Below are positions 7,416 to 16,276 of a DNA stretch of 64,000 nt, piece by piece. The position numbers and the translations under genes are program-made. Positions within the stretch are counted from its first letter, which is position 1; every line of letters begins with the position of its first letter. The notes beneath the pieces were generated by a model. It was not told the DNA's origin, ran no database searches, and was given only the letters and a program-made list of their open reading frames with translations. This stretch comes from VXRD01 sp965232265 (GTDB lineage: Bacteria > Latescibacterota > UBA2968), in contig CBDDPH010000002.1 in assembly GCA_965232265.1 (NCBI GenBank), forward strand, positions 2,914,001 to 2,978,000. Direction: 5' to 3'.

Positions 7416-9737
7416 CTAAATGAGCACTGGCCCCTGTGTGTCACGCCAGTCCATTTTAATGCGATCCACACTGCCATCTGGATGGGTGATATGCACGTTC
7501 CAGGTGTCGCTGCGGCGGGTGATTTTGGTAGTGACTCCCGCGGTAGTGCCATCTGTGAAGGGGACGAGAACATAGCCGGTTCGGAAGGGCAGCGTTGTGC
7601 GTTTTTTGTAAATGGCGACCGGTGCGGGCACATCTTGGCCGCCGATGGCGAGCCAGCCCTGTACGGGATCGTTTTGTCCGCAGATTAGCCGGGGCGTCAT
7701 ATTGACGAGGGGGAGGATTTCGAGATTGGGCGGGGTCATGCGCCCGGTACGCACGGCTCTGGTATCGGGATCAATCAGGACGCGGTAGGGCATGAAGTGA
7801 AAGAGCGCTTCGTAGGTGTGTTGCCCGTCGCCGGTGAGTTCGTCGAAGATGAGAAAATAATTGGGTTTGACGAACATGACGGCGCGTCGGTGGGCAATAT
7901 CAGCGTCCAGCCCAGCATATCCCGCATCATAAGTGGCAATGGCGACATCGGCGCGGTCATCACTGCGCCAGACGGTTTTGTCTCGGGCGGATTCGACCCA
8001 TTCGGCGATGGTCTGCTCGCGGCGGTTCTGCCCACAACCATCTACGAGTACGGTATTGTGCGCTTCGGTGGTGCGGTAAAATGACGTCCATTCATTGGGG
8101 AAATAGGAAGTGATTCCGGGATCTACGATGAAGGGCAGGCCATGGGCGTAGAGATCGAAGGAAAGCATGTCTTCGTGCTGGTGAAAACGGCCATAGGGAC
8201 CGCCTTCAAAGAGGCAATATCGGGCATCGCGATCCCAGCCGCTTCGCATGACAAAATAGCCCGAGTCTCGGTGGGCGATAGAGGTGTAGTTGGGAGGATG
8301 TCCTTCTTCTCCTTCCGTACCGACCCATAAGGCGGTCGGGTTGTCGAGTACCTGTCCCGGTCTGATAAGCCGGGGCGCGAATTTCCCGTCCAGGCTGCCG
8401 GCGTCCGAGACAGAGGGGCAGGAGAAATCGGGGCGATTGACAGAGGCACTCCAGTCGTACATGCGCCTTATGCCGGCTTCTATTTCCGGATTTAGAGACC
8501 GCCCAAATTTTTGGGCGACTTCAAAGACTTCCAGAAACCAGGCCGCAATGGCTATCTGGTACCCGGGGGTGAGTTCGTAAGAAGCACCATCTCGCATGAC
8601 CTGAATGTTCATGTCGTTCAGGAGTTGCTGGCTGGCCGCATCATACCACGCTTCCGATTCCCGAAATTCGGGGAAGGAGCAGGCGGTTGCAAGCATGGAT
8701 CGGCCTTCGGAGATGGTTTTGTTGGAGGGGGGAAAGGATTCGAATTGCATGAGATAAACTACGTGTTCATAGATCGATTTGAGCAGGTCTATGATGGTTT
8801 GATCTTCGGTGTCCGCGCAGTCGCAGAGTACGGTGAAGATATCGACGAGTGTAGAGAATGCCCGCATGCTCACGATCAGAGAATGCCCCCATGCCAGGCC
8901 GCCAGCACGCACACCGTAGGGCATGGGGGTTTTGTGCATCCAGTCGCGCAAGATATTTTCGATGGCTTTTGCGTATTTCGGGTCGCGGGTTTCTTCCCAG
9001 GCGAGCGCGAGTGGCGTGCAATAGGGGAAACCGTGGATGTGGATAGACCATTCGATGTAGCCATACGGATTGGCGTCCCAATCCACGCCATCGGGCCAGT
9101 AATGGTCCATGATGTGCCCCTCGAGAATCCGGTCCGCTTCTTCTGTGTCGGCTTTGGGCGGGGGATCGGGGATAACGTGTCGGCGGTTGAAGGTGCTGTG
9201 CCTAAAATAAGCCGCAATTTCCGCAAGTTGCACGCGAGTTGTATCAGCCTGCGCCGCGGCTTTGAGGCCGGGATGGTTCAGATCCAGGGCGTTGATCAGA
9301 GCACTGTCCGTCATGCGAGGTCCGTGCGCGATTTCGCGCTGGATCAGGCGGATATTTCGGATGCGACTGCCGGCTGGGAGGCGGATGGTGCCCGATACCA
9401 TCTGATTCCAGCCAGAGGGAATGCCCAGCGTGTAAAAGCATTCGGCGGGAAAGCGAAATTCTCGCCAGCCCTGCCATAAGTTGCCACCGCGCGGGGAGGC
9501 AATGGCGTTGAAGCGATACCCGTCGTCTTCGCTCATGCCTTCGGTTCGGTGTCCCGAGGTGAGGGTGCAGTAGATCTGGTCATCGACGTTGTCCGGGAGG
9601 AAAATTTCAGCGCGAATCTCGTTGGCGCGGTTCCAGTCGCCGATTTCCGTAGCGAAGTCGATGTGTTCACCCTGTTCGGCTTCTGAGAGCATCCATTCGG
9701 CGAGAATGGTGTCGTCCTGGAATCTGGAGAGGTCCAT
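7416..9737 (-). CDS. heparinase II/III family protein
   Basis: A 773-residue protein with an alpha-helical toroid in its middle (about 190-490, e.g. WSIHIHGFPYCTPLALAWEE and TISEGRSMLATACSFPEF). The C-terminal beta domain contains the heparinase II/III signature FHQHEDMLSFDLYAHG, where family members have H-x-H-x-D-x-x-S-F. The first 150 residues form an extra beta-rich domain. The family comprises lyases acting on uronic-acid polysaccharides such as heparin, alginate and oligouronides. There is no clear signal peptide, suggesting oligosaccharide processing inside the cell. The ATG follows AAAAGGAGACACC. It starts 11 bases after purL, so it is very probably in the purL transcript. Confidence 0.88.
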   Translation of the reverse strand: MDLSRFQDDTILAEWMLSEAEQGEHIDFATEIGDWNRANEIRAEIFLPDNVDDQIYCTLTSGHRTEGMSEDDGYRFNAIASPRGGNLWQGWREFRFPAECFYTLGIPSGWNQMVSGTIRLPAGSRIRNIRLIQREIAHGPRMTDSALINALDLNHPGLKAAAQADTTRVQLAEIAAYFRHSTFNRRHVIPDPPPKADTEEADRILEGHIMDHYWPDGVDWDANPYGYIEWSIHIHGFPYCTPLALAWEETRDPKYAKAIENILRDWMHKTPMPYGVRAGGLAWGHSLIVSMRAFSTLVDIFTVLCDCADTEDQTIIDLLKSIYEHVVYLMQFESFPPSNKTISEGRSMLATACSFPEFRESEAWYDAASQQLLNDMNIQVMRDGASYELTPGYQIAIAAWFLEVFEVAQKFGRSLNPEIEAGIRRMYDWSASVNRPDFSCPSVSDAGSLDGKFAPRLIRPGQVLDNPTALWVGTEGEEGHPPNYTSIAHRDSGYFVMRSGWDRDARYCLFEGGPYGRFHQHEDMLSFDLYAHGLPFIVDPGITSYFPNEWTSFYRTTEAHNTVLVDGCGQNRREQTIAEWVESARDKTVWRSDDRADVAIATYDAGYAGLDADIAHRRAVMFVKPNYFLIFDELTGDGQHTYEALFHFMPYRVLIDPDTRAVRTGRMTPPNLEILPLVNMTPRLICGQNDPVQGWLAIGGQDVPAPVAIYKKRTTLPFRTGYVLVPFTDGTTAGVTTKITRRSDTWNVHITHPDGSVDRIKMDWRDTQGPVLI

Positions 9738-9748
9738 GGTGTCTCCTT

Positions 9749-12700
9749 TTATGTTTTGCCCTCACACCACTCGCGGGCGTTTTGAAATATACGAAGCCAC
9801 GGAGAGGCTTGAAGATCGCGTTTCCAGTGGTTTGGCATATAGCCCCATTGCCACTTGAGAAAGGTGCGTTCGGGATGGGGCATCATGGCGAGGTGGCGAC
9901 CATCGGGGGAGCAAAGACCGGCAATGCCGTGTGGCGAACCATTTGGGTTAAAGGGATAGGCTTCGGTCGCGGTATTATTGTCATCGACGTAGCGCACGGG
10001 AGAGAGGTTTTCGCATAAGACGCGGTGGAGTACGTCTGAACGGGGGAAAAATGCGCGGCCTTCGCCGTGCGCGACCCACACGCCGAGGGATGCGCCGACC
10101 ATGTTTTTGAACATAATCGCTGGGCTGTCTTCAATTCGCACGGTGGAAAAGCGGGACTCAAAACGCGCGGATTTGTTGCGAATAAACCGGGGTTGTACCG
10201 CATTGGCAAGGCCGGGGAATGGAACCCAGCCGAGCAGGGCCATAAGTTGGCAGCCATTGCATACGCCGAGGCTGAAGGTATCGGGGCGATTGTAGAAGGC
10301 ATCGAACTGGGTGCGAAGGCCGTCGTTGAAGCGAATCACGCCGGCCCAGCCTTTGGCAGAGTCGAGCACATCGGCATAGCTGAATCCGCCGACAAATACG
10401 ACCCCTCGGAATTGCTCGCCGAGTGCGATGGTGCCAGACAAGAGATCGCTGGTGGTCACATCCCAGGGTTCAAAGCCCGCTGCAAAAAATGCAGAGGTCA
10501 TTTCGCGGTCTCCATTGCTGCCCTCTTCGCGCACGATGGCGACTGCGGGTTTGCGACTGGCATTGAGAATGGCGGGTGGCGTGGGTGTTGGCGCGAAGGG
10601 CACGGTAAATTTGGGACCTGTGCGCGTGTGCAGGGAAGTCTCTTCTTGCGCGACGCAGGACGGATCGGTTTGCCGGCGTTCGAGTTGGAAACTCGTGGCT
10701 TCCCATAAGTCGCGCAATTCGGGCATGGGGCTTTTGAGAACGCGCTGGTTGTTGACAGCGATTTGGATATCGGGACTGGCGGTTACTTTTCCAATGGTCT
10801 GGATGGGCACGGAAGCTTTTTCAAAAATTTCTCGCACGATGGTCAGATTTTTGGGACGCACTTCAAAGACGAGGCCGAGTTCTTCGGAAAAGAGCGCGGG
10901 AATCTCGTTGGCGCGGGTTTGAAGATCGATCTGAATGCCACAGTTGCCGGCAAAAGCCATTTCCAAAAGCGCGGTAATGAGACCGCCATCGCTGCGGTCG
11001 TGTCCCGAGGCGATATAATTTTTTGCAATGCAGGATTGGAGTGCGCCAATCGCGCGTTTGAGCAGGGCGGGATTATCGACATCTGGCGACTCGTTGCCGA
11101 GTTGCTCGTACACATGGGCGAGAGAAGACCCTCCGAGGCGGTGTTTGTCTGCGCCGAGATCGACGTAGAGTATGAGGCCCTCATCGGGATGTTTTAAGTC
11201 GGGCGTGACGGTCTGCGTGATGTCGGGACTGGTGACATAGCCCGATATGACGAGTGCGCCGGGTGTTTTGACAGTTTCTTCGCCATCCTCTCCCGGCGCA
11301 ATCGCAGCCATCGAGAGGCTGTCTTTGCCGCCATCTATGGCAATGCCCAATTCGAGCAGAATATCCGTAAGGGCGCGGGCCGCATCGTAAAGTGCCGCGC
11401 CTTCTCCGGGCAATTTGGCCGCCCACATCCAGTTGCCAGAGCATTTGATGTCTTCTATAGCACTCAGCCGTGCCCAGGCGATATTGGTGAGCATTTCGCC
11501 CACGCACAGGCGTCCCATCGCCGCAGGATCGATGAGACCTTTGATGGGTTGTTCGCCAATGGCGGTGGCGGCGCCAGTCGTGCCAAAATGACTTTGTGCA
11601 ATGACAGCGACGTCTGCTGCGGCTATCTGGAGCGGTCCCACGCATTGCTGTTGTGCGACAAGCCCGGTGACACAGCGGTCAACTTTGTTGGTGAGAAATC
11701 GTTTGGAACCTACGGAGACGAGGCGAAGCACGCGGTCGAGCGCTTTTTCAACGGTCAGATTCTCGGGGAGGGTGAGCGGTTCTGTGCGGATGGGAAAGCG
11801 GTCGAGTTTGAAGGGCTTTTGCGGCATATCGCCGAGGACTTTTTCCAGGTCGAGGTCAACGGGCGTGGTATTGTCTTTGCTGTCGAAGACGACTACTCGC
11901 CCATCGCCGGTTACTTCGCCGACAAAAGCGTAAATGACCTTTTCGCGTTTGCAGAGGGCGTGGAAGAGATGAGCGTGTTCGGGACGGATGAGCAGGGCAT
12001 TGTTCTCCTGATATTCGGCGCCCCAGATTTCGAGGACAGATAGGGTTTCATCCCCAATGGGCACGGCGCGAATATCGATGCGGGCACCCGCAGGCTCAAC
12101 GATTTCTTTGAGTACATTACAGTTGCCACCCGCGCCCTGGTCGTGGATGCTGACAATGGGGTTTTGATCGCCGAGTTCGACACAGGCGCGAATCACGCGA
12201 TTGAGTTTTTGTTCCATTTCTGCGTCGCCGCGTTGCACGGCATTGAAATCGAGTTCGGCTTCGTTTTCGCCTTGCACCATGCTCGAAGCGGCGCCGCCGC
12301 CCATGCCAATGCGATAGGCCGGCCCACCGATTTTGGTGACGAGCATTTGGGGTTCAGGCTTTTCTTTCTTTGTATGGCGTGCGTCCATCTGACCGATTCC
12401 GCCGCTGAACATAATGGGTTTGATCCATTCTCTGCGTTCACCATTGGGCAGGCGCATACCATAGGATCGCGTGTACCCCTGTATAAGAGGCTCGCCGAAT
12501 TTGTTGCCGTAATCTGAAGCTCCATTACTGGCTTCAATTGCGATTTGCAAGGGGGTGGCGAGGTTATCGGGATATTGAAATTTGGGATTTTCCCAGGGCA
12601 GATCGTATCCGGGGATATACAAATTGCCCACGCAATACGCCGCTGTACCCGCTATCACGAGCGCGCCGCGGCCCGTGGCCTGCACATCTCGGATGCGTCC

Positions 12701-13663
12701 GCCGGTACCTGTTTCTGCGCCGGGAAAAGGGGCAACGCCCGATGGAAAATTATGCGTTTCCGCTGTGAAGATGATGTCACAGGCGCGGTCTGAGAATGCA
12801 AATGGAGAAGGACTACCGATAGTGGTAGGCACAATCGTGCGTATCGGATACCCCCGGATGGCACTGGAATTGTCTTTGAAGGCGATGGTGCTGTTGTTGG
12901 GGTTGGCTTTGAGTGTCGATTGGATCATGGCGATGAGGTGCTCGGGCATCTCTTCGCCGTCGATGATGAGTCGGCCTTTAAAAAACCAGTGTCTGCAATG
13001 TTCGCTGTTGGATTGGGCAATGTCAAAGCATTCGACGTTGGTGGGGTTGCGCCCGATCTGGTCGAGGAAGAGGTCTGTGTAATAATTGAGGTCCCATTCA
13101 TCGAATGCCAGGCCCATGGTGCGATTGATTTTTTCGAGGGCGCGGCGGCCTTCTTCTATGAGGGGAATTTCGGATACGGGTTCTGGTTTTACATCGGAGT
13201 CAAAGGAGGTGAGGGGGTGGGGATACGGGCATTCGGTCATGCGGTCGTGAACGAGGGACAAAAAGATATTTTGCTGATCCAGGCTCAGGGCGGGTTTGAT
13301 GAGGTAACGCCGCGACCGTTCAATGCGCGAAATTTGCGTGAGACCGCAGGCATGGCATATTGCCGTGGCATTTGTGGACCATGCTGTGGAAAAATTCATG
13401 CGCGGGCCCACTTCGAGGATCGTGCCAGGTCCCGTAAGAAAGGATTGCTCTGCGAATTGATCTGCTTCAAAGGTTTCAGATAGCAGAAAGGTGAGCCGGT
13501 TTTGCTGGTCGGCAGAAAGCGGACTGTCCGTTTGTACGTTAAAACAGTATTCGGTTTCGATATTTTGAATGTGTGCAGAGACGTGTTGGTGTGACAATTG
13601 GAGCAGGGTGTGTTGCTGCGTGGGGGAGAGAGCAGGCGTGCGAAAGAGATGCTTCAGGCTCAT
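9749..13663 (-). CDS. purL: phosphoribosylformylglycinamidine synthase (single-chain PurL)
   Basis: 1304 residues, the length of the single-chain enzyme of Proteobacteria and eukaryotes rather than the split PurS/PurL/PurQ type. It converts FGAR to FGAM with ATP and glutamine, the fourth step of purine synthesis. Visible blocks: the linker motif AQSNSEHCRHWFFKG near residue 213; two PurM-like halves (e.g. VSIHDQGAGGNCN and GHDRSDGGL); and a class-I glutaminase at the C-terminus with GVCNGCQLM (nucleophile C1135) and MPHPERTF. The start is an ATG after TGAGGA. It lies 7 bases after rfbC and 11 before the heparinase-like gene. Confidence 0.96.
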   Translation of the reverse strand: MSLKHLFRTPALSPTQQHTLLQLSHQHVSAHIQNIETEYCFNVQTDSPLSADQQNRLTFLLSETFEADQFAEQSFLTGPGTILEVGPRMNFSTAWSTNATAICHACGLTQISRIERSRRYLIKPALSLDQQNIFLSLVHDRMTECPYPHPLTSFDSDVKPEPVSEIPLIEEGRRALEKINRTMGLAFDEWDLNYYTDLFLDQIGRNPTNVECFDIAQSNSEHCRHWFFKGRLIIDGEEMPEHLIAMIQSTLKANPNNSTIAFKDNSSAIRGYPIRTIVPTTIGSPSPFAFSDRACDIIFTAETHNFPSGVAPFPGAETGTGGRIRDVQATGRGALVIAGTAAYCVGNLYIPGYDLPWENPKFQYPDNLATPLQIAIEASNGASDYGNKFGEPLIQGYTRSYGMRLPNGERREWIKPIMFSGGIGQMDARHTKKEKPEPQMLVTKIGGPAYRIGMGGGAASSMVQGENEAELDFNAVQRGDAEMEQKLNRVIRACVELGDQNPIVSIHDQGAGGNCNVLKEIVEPAGARIDIRAVPIGDETLSVLEIWGAEYQENNALLIRPEHAHLFHALCKREKVIYAFVGEVTGDGRVVVFDSKDNTTPVDLDLEKVLGDMPQKPFKLDRFPIRTEPLTLPENLTVEKALDRVLRLVSVGSKRFLTNKVDRCVTGLVAQQQCVGPLQIAAADVAVIAQSHFGTTGAATAIGEQPIKGLIDPAAMGRLCVGEMLTNIAWARLSAIEDIKCSGNWMWAAKLPGEGAALYDAARALTDILLELGIAIDGGKDSLSMAAIAPGEDGEETVKTPGALVISGYVTSPDITQTVTPDLKHPDEGLILYVDLGADKHRLGGSSLAHVYEQLGNESPDVDNPALLKRAIGALQSCIAKNYIASGHDRSDGGLITALLEMAFAGNCGIQIDLQTRANEIPALFSEELGLVFEVRPKNLTIVREIFEKASVPIQTIGKVTASPDIQIAVNNQRVLKSPMPELRDLWEATSFQLERRQTDPSCVAQEETSLHTRTGPKFTVPFAPTPTPPAILNASRKPAVAIVREEGSNGDREMTSAFFAAGFEPWDVTTSDLLSGTIALGEQFRGVVFVGGFSYADVLDSAKGWAGVIRFNDGLRTQFDAFYNRPDTFSLGVCNGCQLMALLGWVPFPGLANAVQPRFIRNKSARFESRFSTVRIEDSPAIMFKNMVGASLGVWVAHGEGRAFFPRSDVLHRVLCENLSPVRYVDDNNTATEAYPFNPNGSPHGIAGLCSPDGRHLAMMPHPERTFLKWQWGYMPNHWKRDLQASPWLRIFQNAREWCEGKT

Positions 13664-13670
13664 GGGGTCC

Positions 13671-14225
13671 TCAATAAATAAAATTGTTGTCTGCCTCTTT
13701 GAGCGGGGGGAGATTTTGGTCGCGTTTGGAAAGGATTGGATTTTTTATGGGCCAGGAAATGTCTAAGTCGGGATCGTCCCAGGAAATACCGCGATAGGTC
13801 TCTGGCGCGTAAATATCCGTACATTTGTATGTGAAGTCCACCACCTCGCTGAGAACGCAGAAGCCGTGTGCAAAGCCGGGGGGTACATACAGGAGTTCGG
13901 ATCGCGCTTCGGAAAGATGAATGCCAATCCACTGACCATAAGTGGGGGATCCCCGACGAATATCCACGGCAACATCGTATATTTCGCCTTTGAGCACCTG
14001 GATGAGTTTGCCCTGTGCGCGAGGGGCTTTTTGGTAGTGCAATCCGCGCAGTACGCCGCAGGTAGAGTGAGAGTGGTTATCCTGAACGAACGTTTCTAAG
14101 ATGCCATTAGCCACGAAATCGTCTCGTTTGTACGTTTCAACAAAAAAACCGCGATCATCGGAAAATCGCTTTGCGTGAACGAGGATGACGCCGGGGATGT
14201 CGAGGTGCTCAAATTCAAAGGGCAT
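13671..14225 (-). CDS. rfbC: dTDP-4-dehydrorhamnose 3,5-epimerase
   Basis: A 184-residue RmlC-type cupin. Key stretches are RGFFVETY, DNHSHSTCGVLRGLHYQ (with the catalytic His region), GKLIQVLKGEIYDVAVDIRRGSPTYG and YVPPGFAHGF. It epimerises dTDP-4-keto-6-deoxy-glucose at C3 and C5 in dTDP-rhamnose synthesis for surface polysaccharide. The other rml genes are absent here. The frame is open upstream of the chosen ATG (14223-14225), but that extension translates a GCAGAT tandem repeat and is not conserved protein. The Shine-Dalgarno is weak (GCGGAT), overlapping the repeat. It sits between purB and purL, with which it has no pathway link. Confidence 0.93.
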   Translation of the reverse strand: MPFEFEHLDIPGVILVHAKRFSDDRGFFVETYKRDDFVANGILETFVQDNHSHSTCGVLRGLHYQKAPRAQGKLIQVLKGEIYDVAVDIRRGSPTYGQWIGIHLSEARSELLYVPPGFAHGFCVLSEVVDFTYKCTDIYAPETYRGISWDDPDLDISWPIKNPILSKRDQNLPPLKEADNNFIY

Positions 14226-14230
14226 GATGA

Positions 14231-14274
14231 ATCCGCAGATGAACGCAGATGGACGCAGATAAATGCAGATGAAC
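14231..14274. repeat. 10-bp tandem repeat built on GCAGAT
   Basis: GCAGAT occurs at 14235, 14245, 14255 and 14265 with an exact 10-bp period and variable four-base linkers (GAAC, GGAC, AAAT). The array lies immediately 5' of rfbC and occupies the place of its leader. Related CGCAGA-rich sequence recurs at 19131-19150 and 40847-40880, so this is a dispersed element. Confidence 0.8.
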
Positions 14275-14325
14275 ACTGGGGCTTGTCCCCACCTTCCACC
14301 AGTCCCCAGTCCCAGCCCCTCGTCT

Positions 14326-15684
14326 TTACAAGATATCATCCACAAGCTGCGGGGCAAGCCCTATATAGGATTGAGGCGTTAGATTTTTCAGGTTTTTGAG
14401 GTCTGCTTGGGGGAGGTCGAGGGCGTTGAGAAAGTTGTCGAGATCGGTTTTTGTAATCTCTGTGCCCCGGGTGAGGTCTTTCATGTGTTCGTAGGCATTT
14501 TCATATCCGGCTTTTCGCATGACGGTTTGCACGGCTTCGCCGAGGATTTCCCAGGCGTTTTCGAGATCGCTGGCAATGGCCTGTTTGTCGATGGCGACCT
14601 TGCCCATACCATTCAGGATGGATTTCAGGGCGAGACACGCATGGCCGATGGCCGGGCCAATATTGCGACTGGCTGAGGAGTCGGACAAGTCGCGCTGGAG
14701 GCGCGAGACGGGTAATTTGGTCGATAGGTGTTCGAGCAGGGCTGTGCTGATGCCCAGATTGGCTTCGGCATTTTCAAAGTCGATGGGATTGACTTTGTGG
14801 GGCATGGTAGAGGACCCGACTTCTGAAGCGACTGTTTTCTGGCGAAAATAGGATAGGGATATATAGGTCCACATGTCGCGGGCAAAGTCGAGCGAGATGG
14901 TGTTGAATCGGATGATCAGGTGAAAGGCTTCGGCCATATAATCGTGCGATTCAATCTGCGTGGTGAGGGGATTGAATGTGAGGCCGAGACGCTGGACGAA
15001 ATCGCGAGCGAGGTCGTGCCAGTTCACTTCGGGATAGGCCGCGACATGCGCGTTGTAATTGCCGGTGGCGCCATTGAATTTGCCGAGGTATTCGAGCTGT
15101 GTGGCCTGTGTGATTTGCCGCTGCCAGCGATAGACAAATACGGCGAGTTCTTTGCCCATCGTGGTCGGGGTGGCGGGTTGTCCGTGTGTGCGGGCGAGTA
15201 TGGGGAGGTTTTTTGTGTCTTGGGCGAGTTGTGAAGTAATTTGGGTAACTTGCTGTGCCAGTGGCAGAAAGACATCTTTGATAGCGGATTTAATCATGAG
15301 TGCGTGAGCGAGATTGCTGATGTCCTCAGAGGTGCAGCAAAAATGCACGGCTTCACTTATGTCGGCGAGCGATGTTTCTGCGAGGCGTTCTCGCACATAG
15401 TATTCGACGGATTTAACATCGTGATTGGTGACTTTTTCGATTGCGACAACGCGCTGAGCCTGCTGTTCATCGAAAGTGTCTGTCCATGACTTTAACATCT
15501 GGTGTTCCGCATCGGTAAATGCGCGGACGTGTGTGAGTGCGGGGTGCTCTGATTGAAAGCGCAACCATTCGATTTCGATTTGTACGCGATAGGTTATCAG
15601 CGCAAAATGCGAGAGACAGGGAACGAGATCTGTCAAGCGACTCGTGTAGCGATTGTCGAGGGGAGAGAGCGCGGTAAGAGTCAT
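14326..15684 (-). CDS. purB: adenylosuccinate lyase
   Basis: A 452-residue fumarase/aspartase-superfamily enzyme of the E. coli PurB type. It removes fumarate from SAICAR and from adenylosuccinate in purine synthesis. Visible blocks are LSPLDNRYTSR at the N-terminus, TSEDISNLAHALM, ARTHGQPATPTTMGKE with the catalytic His, and the signature SSTMPHKVNPIDFENAEAN. The ATG at 15682-15684 is preceded by AAAGGAAT. The frame remains open upstream but reads through the overlapping zinc-ribbon gene, so the extension is not real. It is separated from rfbC by 100 bases that hold the GCAGAT repeat. Confidence 0.96.
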   Translation of the reverse strand: MTLTALSPLDNRYTSRLTDLVPCLSHFALITYRVQIEIEWLRFQSEHPALTHVRAFTDAEHQMLKSWTDTFDEQQAQRVVAIEKVTNHDVKSVEYYVRERLAETSLADISEAVHFCCTSEDISNLAHALMIKSAIKDVFLPLAQQVTQITSQLAQDTKNLPILARTHGQPATPTTMGKELAVFVYRWQRQITQATQLEYLGKFNGATGNYNAHVAAYPEVNWHDLARDFVQRLGLTFNPLTTQIESHDYMAEAFHLIIRFNTISLDFARDMWTYISLSYFRQKTVASEVGSSTMPHKVNPIDFENAEANLGISTALLEHLSTKLPVSRLQRDLSDSSASRNIGPAIGHACLALKSILNGMGKVAIDKQAIASDLENAWEILGEAVQTVMRKAGYENAYEHMKDLTRGTEITKTDLDNFLNALDLPQADLKNLKNLTPQSYIGLAPQLVDDIL

Positions 15685-15694
15685 GGGGATTCCT

Positions 15695-15889
15695 TTATTG
15701 ATCTTCCGGGTCGCCGTATTCGAGGGGATCGTCATCGTCGGGAAATTCAAAAACATATCCGCACGGACATATCGGATGATCGGACTCGCGCGGAGTGTGG
15801 CATTCGGGACAACGTTCAACGGGTTTGTAGAGGTATTTTGCCAATATGACAATGATGAGGACAATGGCAAATAGGGTGGTGTAGAACAT
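15695..15889 (-). CDS. small membrane protein with zinc-ribbon tail
   Basis: A 64-residue protein with one membrane segment (residues 3-17, FYTTLFAIVLIIVIL). A ribbon follows with C-P-E-C near 26 and C-P-C near 39, then an acidic tail (FPDDDDPLEYGDPED). Four cysteines in CxxC/CxC form suggest zinc binding on the cytoplasmic side. The family is not recognised. It ends 10 bases before purB and may be the first gene of that transcript. The ATG has only a weak ribosome site; a TTG 19 codons upstream is the alternative start. Confidence 0.6.
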   Translation of the reverse strand: MFYTTLFAIVLIIVILAKYLYKPVERCPECHTPRESDHPICPCGYVFEFPDDDDPLEYGDPEDQ

Positions 15890-15962
15890 GGAAAGCCAGT
15901 GGTCAGTTCCCCCACCCCACCGGGATTGGGAGGTTGGGATTGACAACAGATAACTGACTGCT

Positions 15963-15996
15963 AAAAAAATAACAGGCGGGGAATTTTCCCGCCTGT
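15963..15996 (-). terminator. intrinsic terminator
   Basis: A nine-pair perfect stem, ACAGGCGGG (15972-15980) with CCCGCCTGT (15988-15996), around the loop GAATTTT. On the minus strand it is followed by T7 (15969-15963). It terminates transcription of the small coiled-coil gene and ribokinase unit ahead of the purB group. Confidence 0.85.
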
Positions 15997-16008
15997 TTGT
16001 TTGTGTAT

Positions 16009-16185
16009 TCAGGTCGTGCCCATATCGCCTTCGCTCGTAACGGATTTGGCTGGTTTTTGTCGCGCGTTGGTGATGAGTTGGTCTATACGGTCCTGAAGGG
16101 TTCTAATGTCTTGCTCGAAAGCGTCGAGTTCTTTGACGAGGTCATCGAAATCGAGCCTGATCGCGTTTGCCTTCCTCAAACCCAT
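16009..16185 (-). CDS. small coiled-coil protein, unknown function
   Basis: A 58-residue protein (MGLRKANAIRLDFDDLVKEL...). A heptad-like helix over about residues 12-42 (LVKELDAFEQDIRTLQDRI) predicts a coiled coil. AAGGAAATCTA precedes the ATG at 16183-16185, a good ribosome site, and a strong terminator follows directly, which supports a real gene despite its size. It lies downstream of ribokinase on the same strand. No family is recognised. Confidence 0.6.
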   Translation of the reverse strand: MGLRKANAIRLDFDDLVKELDAFEQDIRTLQDRIDQLITNARQKPAKSVTSEGDMGTT

Positions 16186-16276
16186 TAGATTTCCTTTCTG
16201 ATACGGGATGGCATCAGGGAGAGGGGGAGGGCGTCTGGGAAAGGGAATAGGAATATAGGACAAGGTGGGGCTGTCG

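Noticed and set aside
8511..9479. 322-codon open frame opposite the heparinase-like gene
   Set aside because: Antisense to a supported gene, with no ribosome site and no recognisable domain.
15685..15915. N-terminal extension of adenylosuccinate lyase by 77 residues
   Set aside because: The extension overlaps the zinc-ribbon gene in another frame and has no similarity to PurB; the ATG at 15684 has a proper ribosome site.
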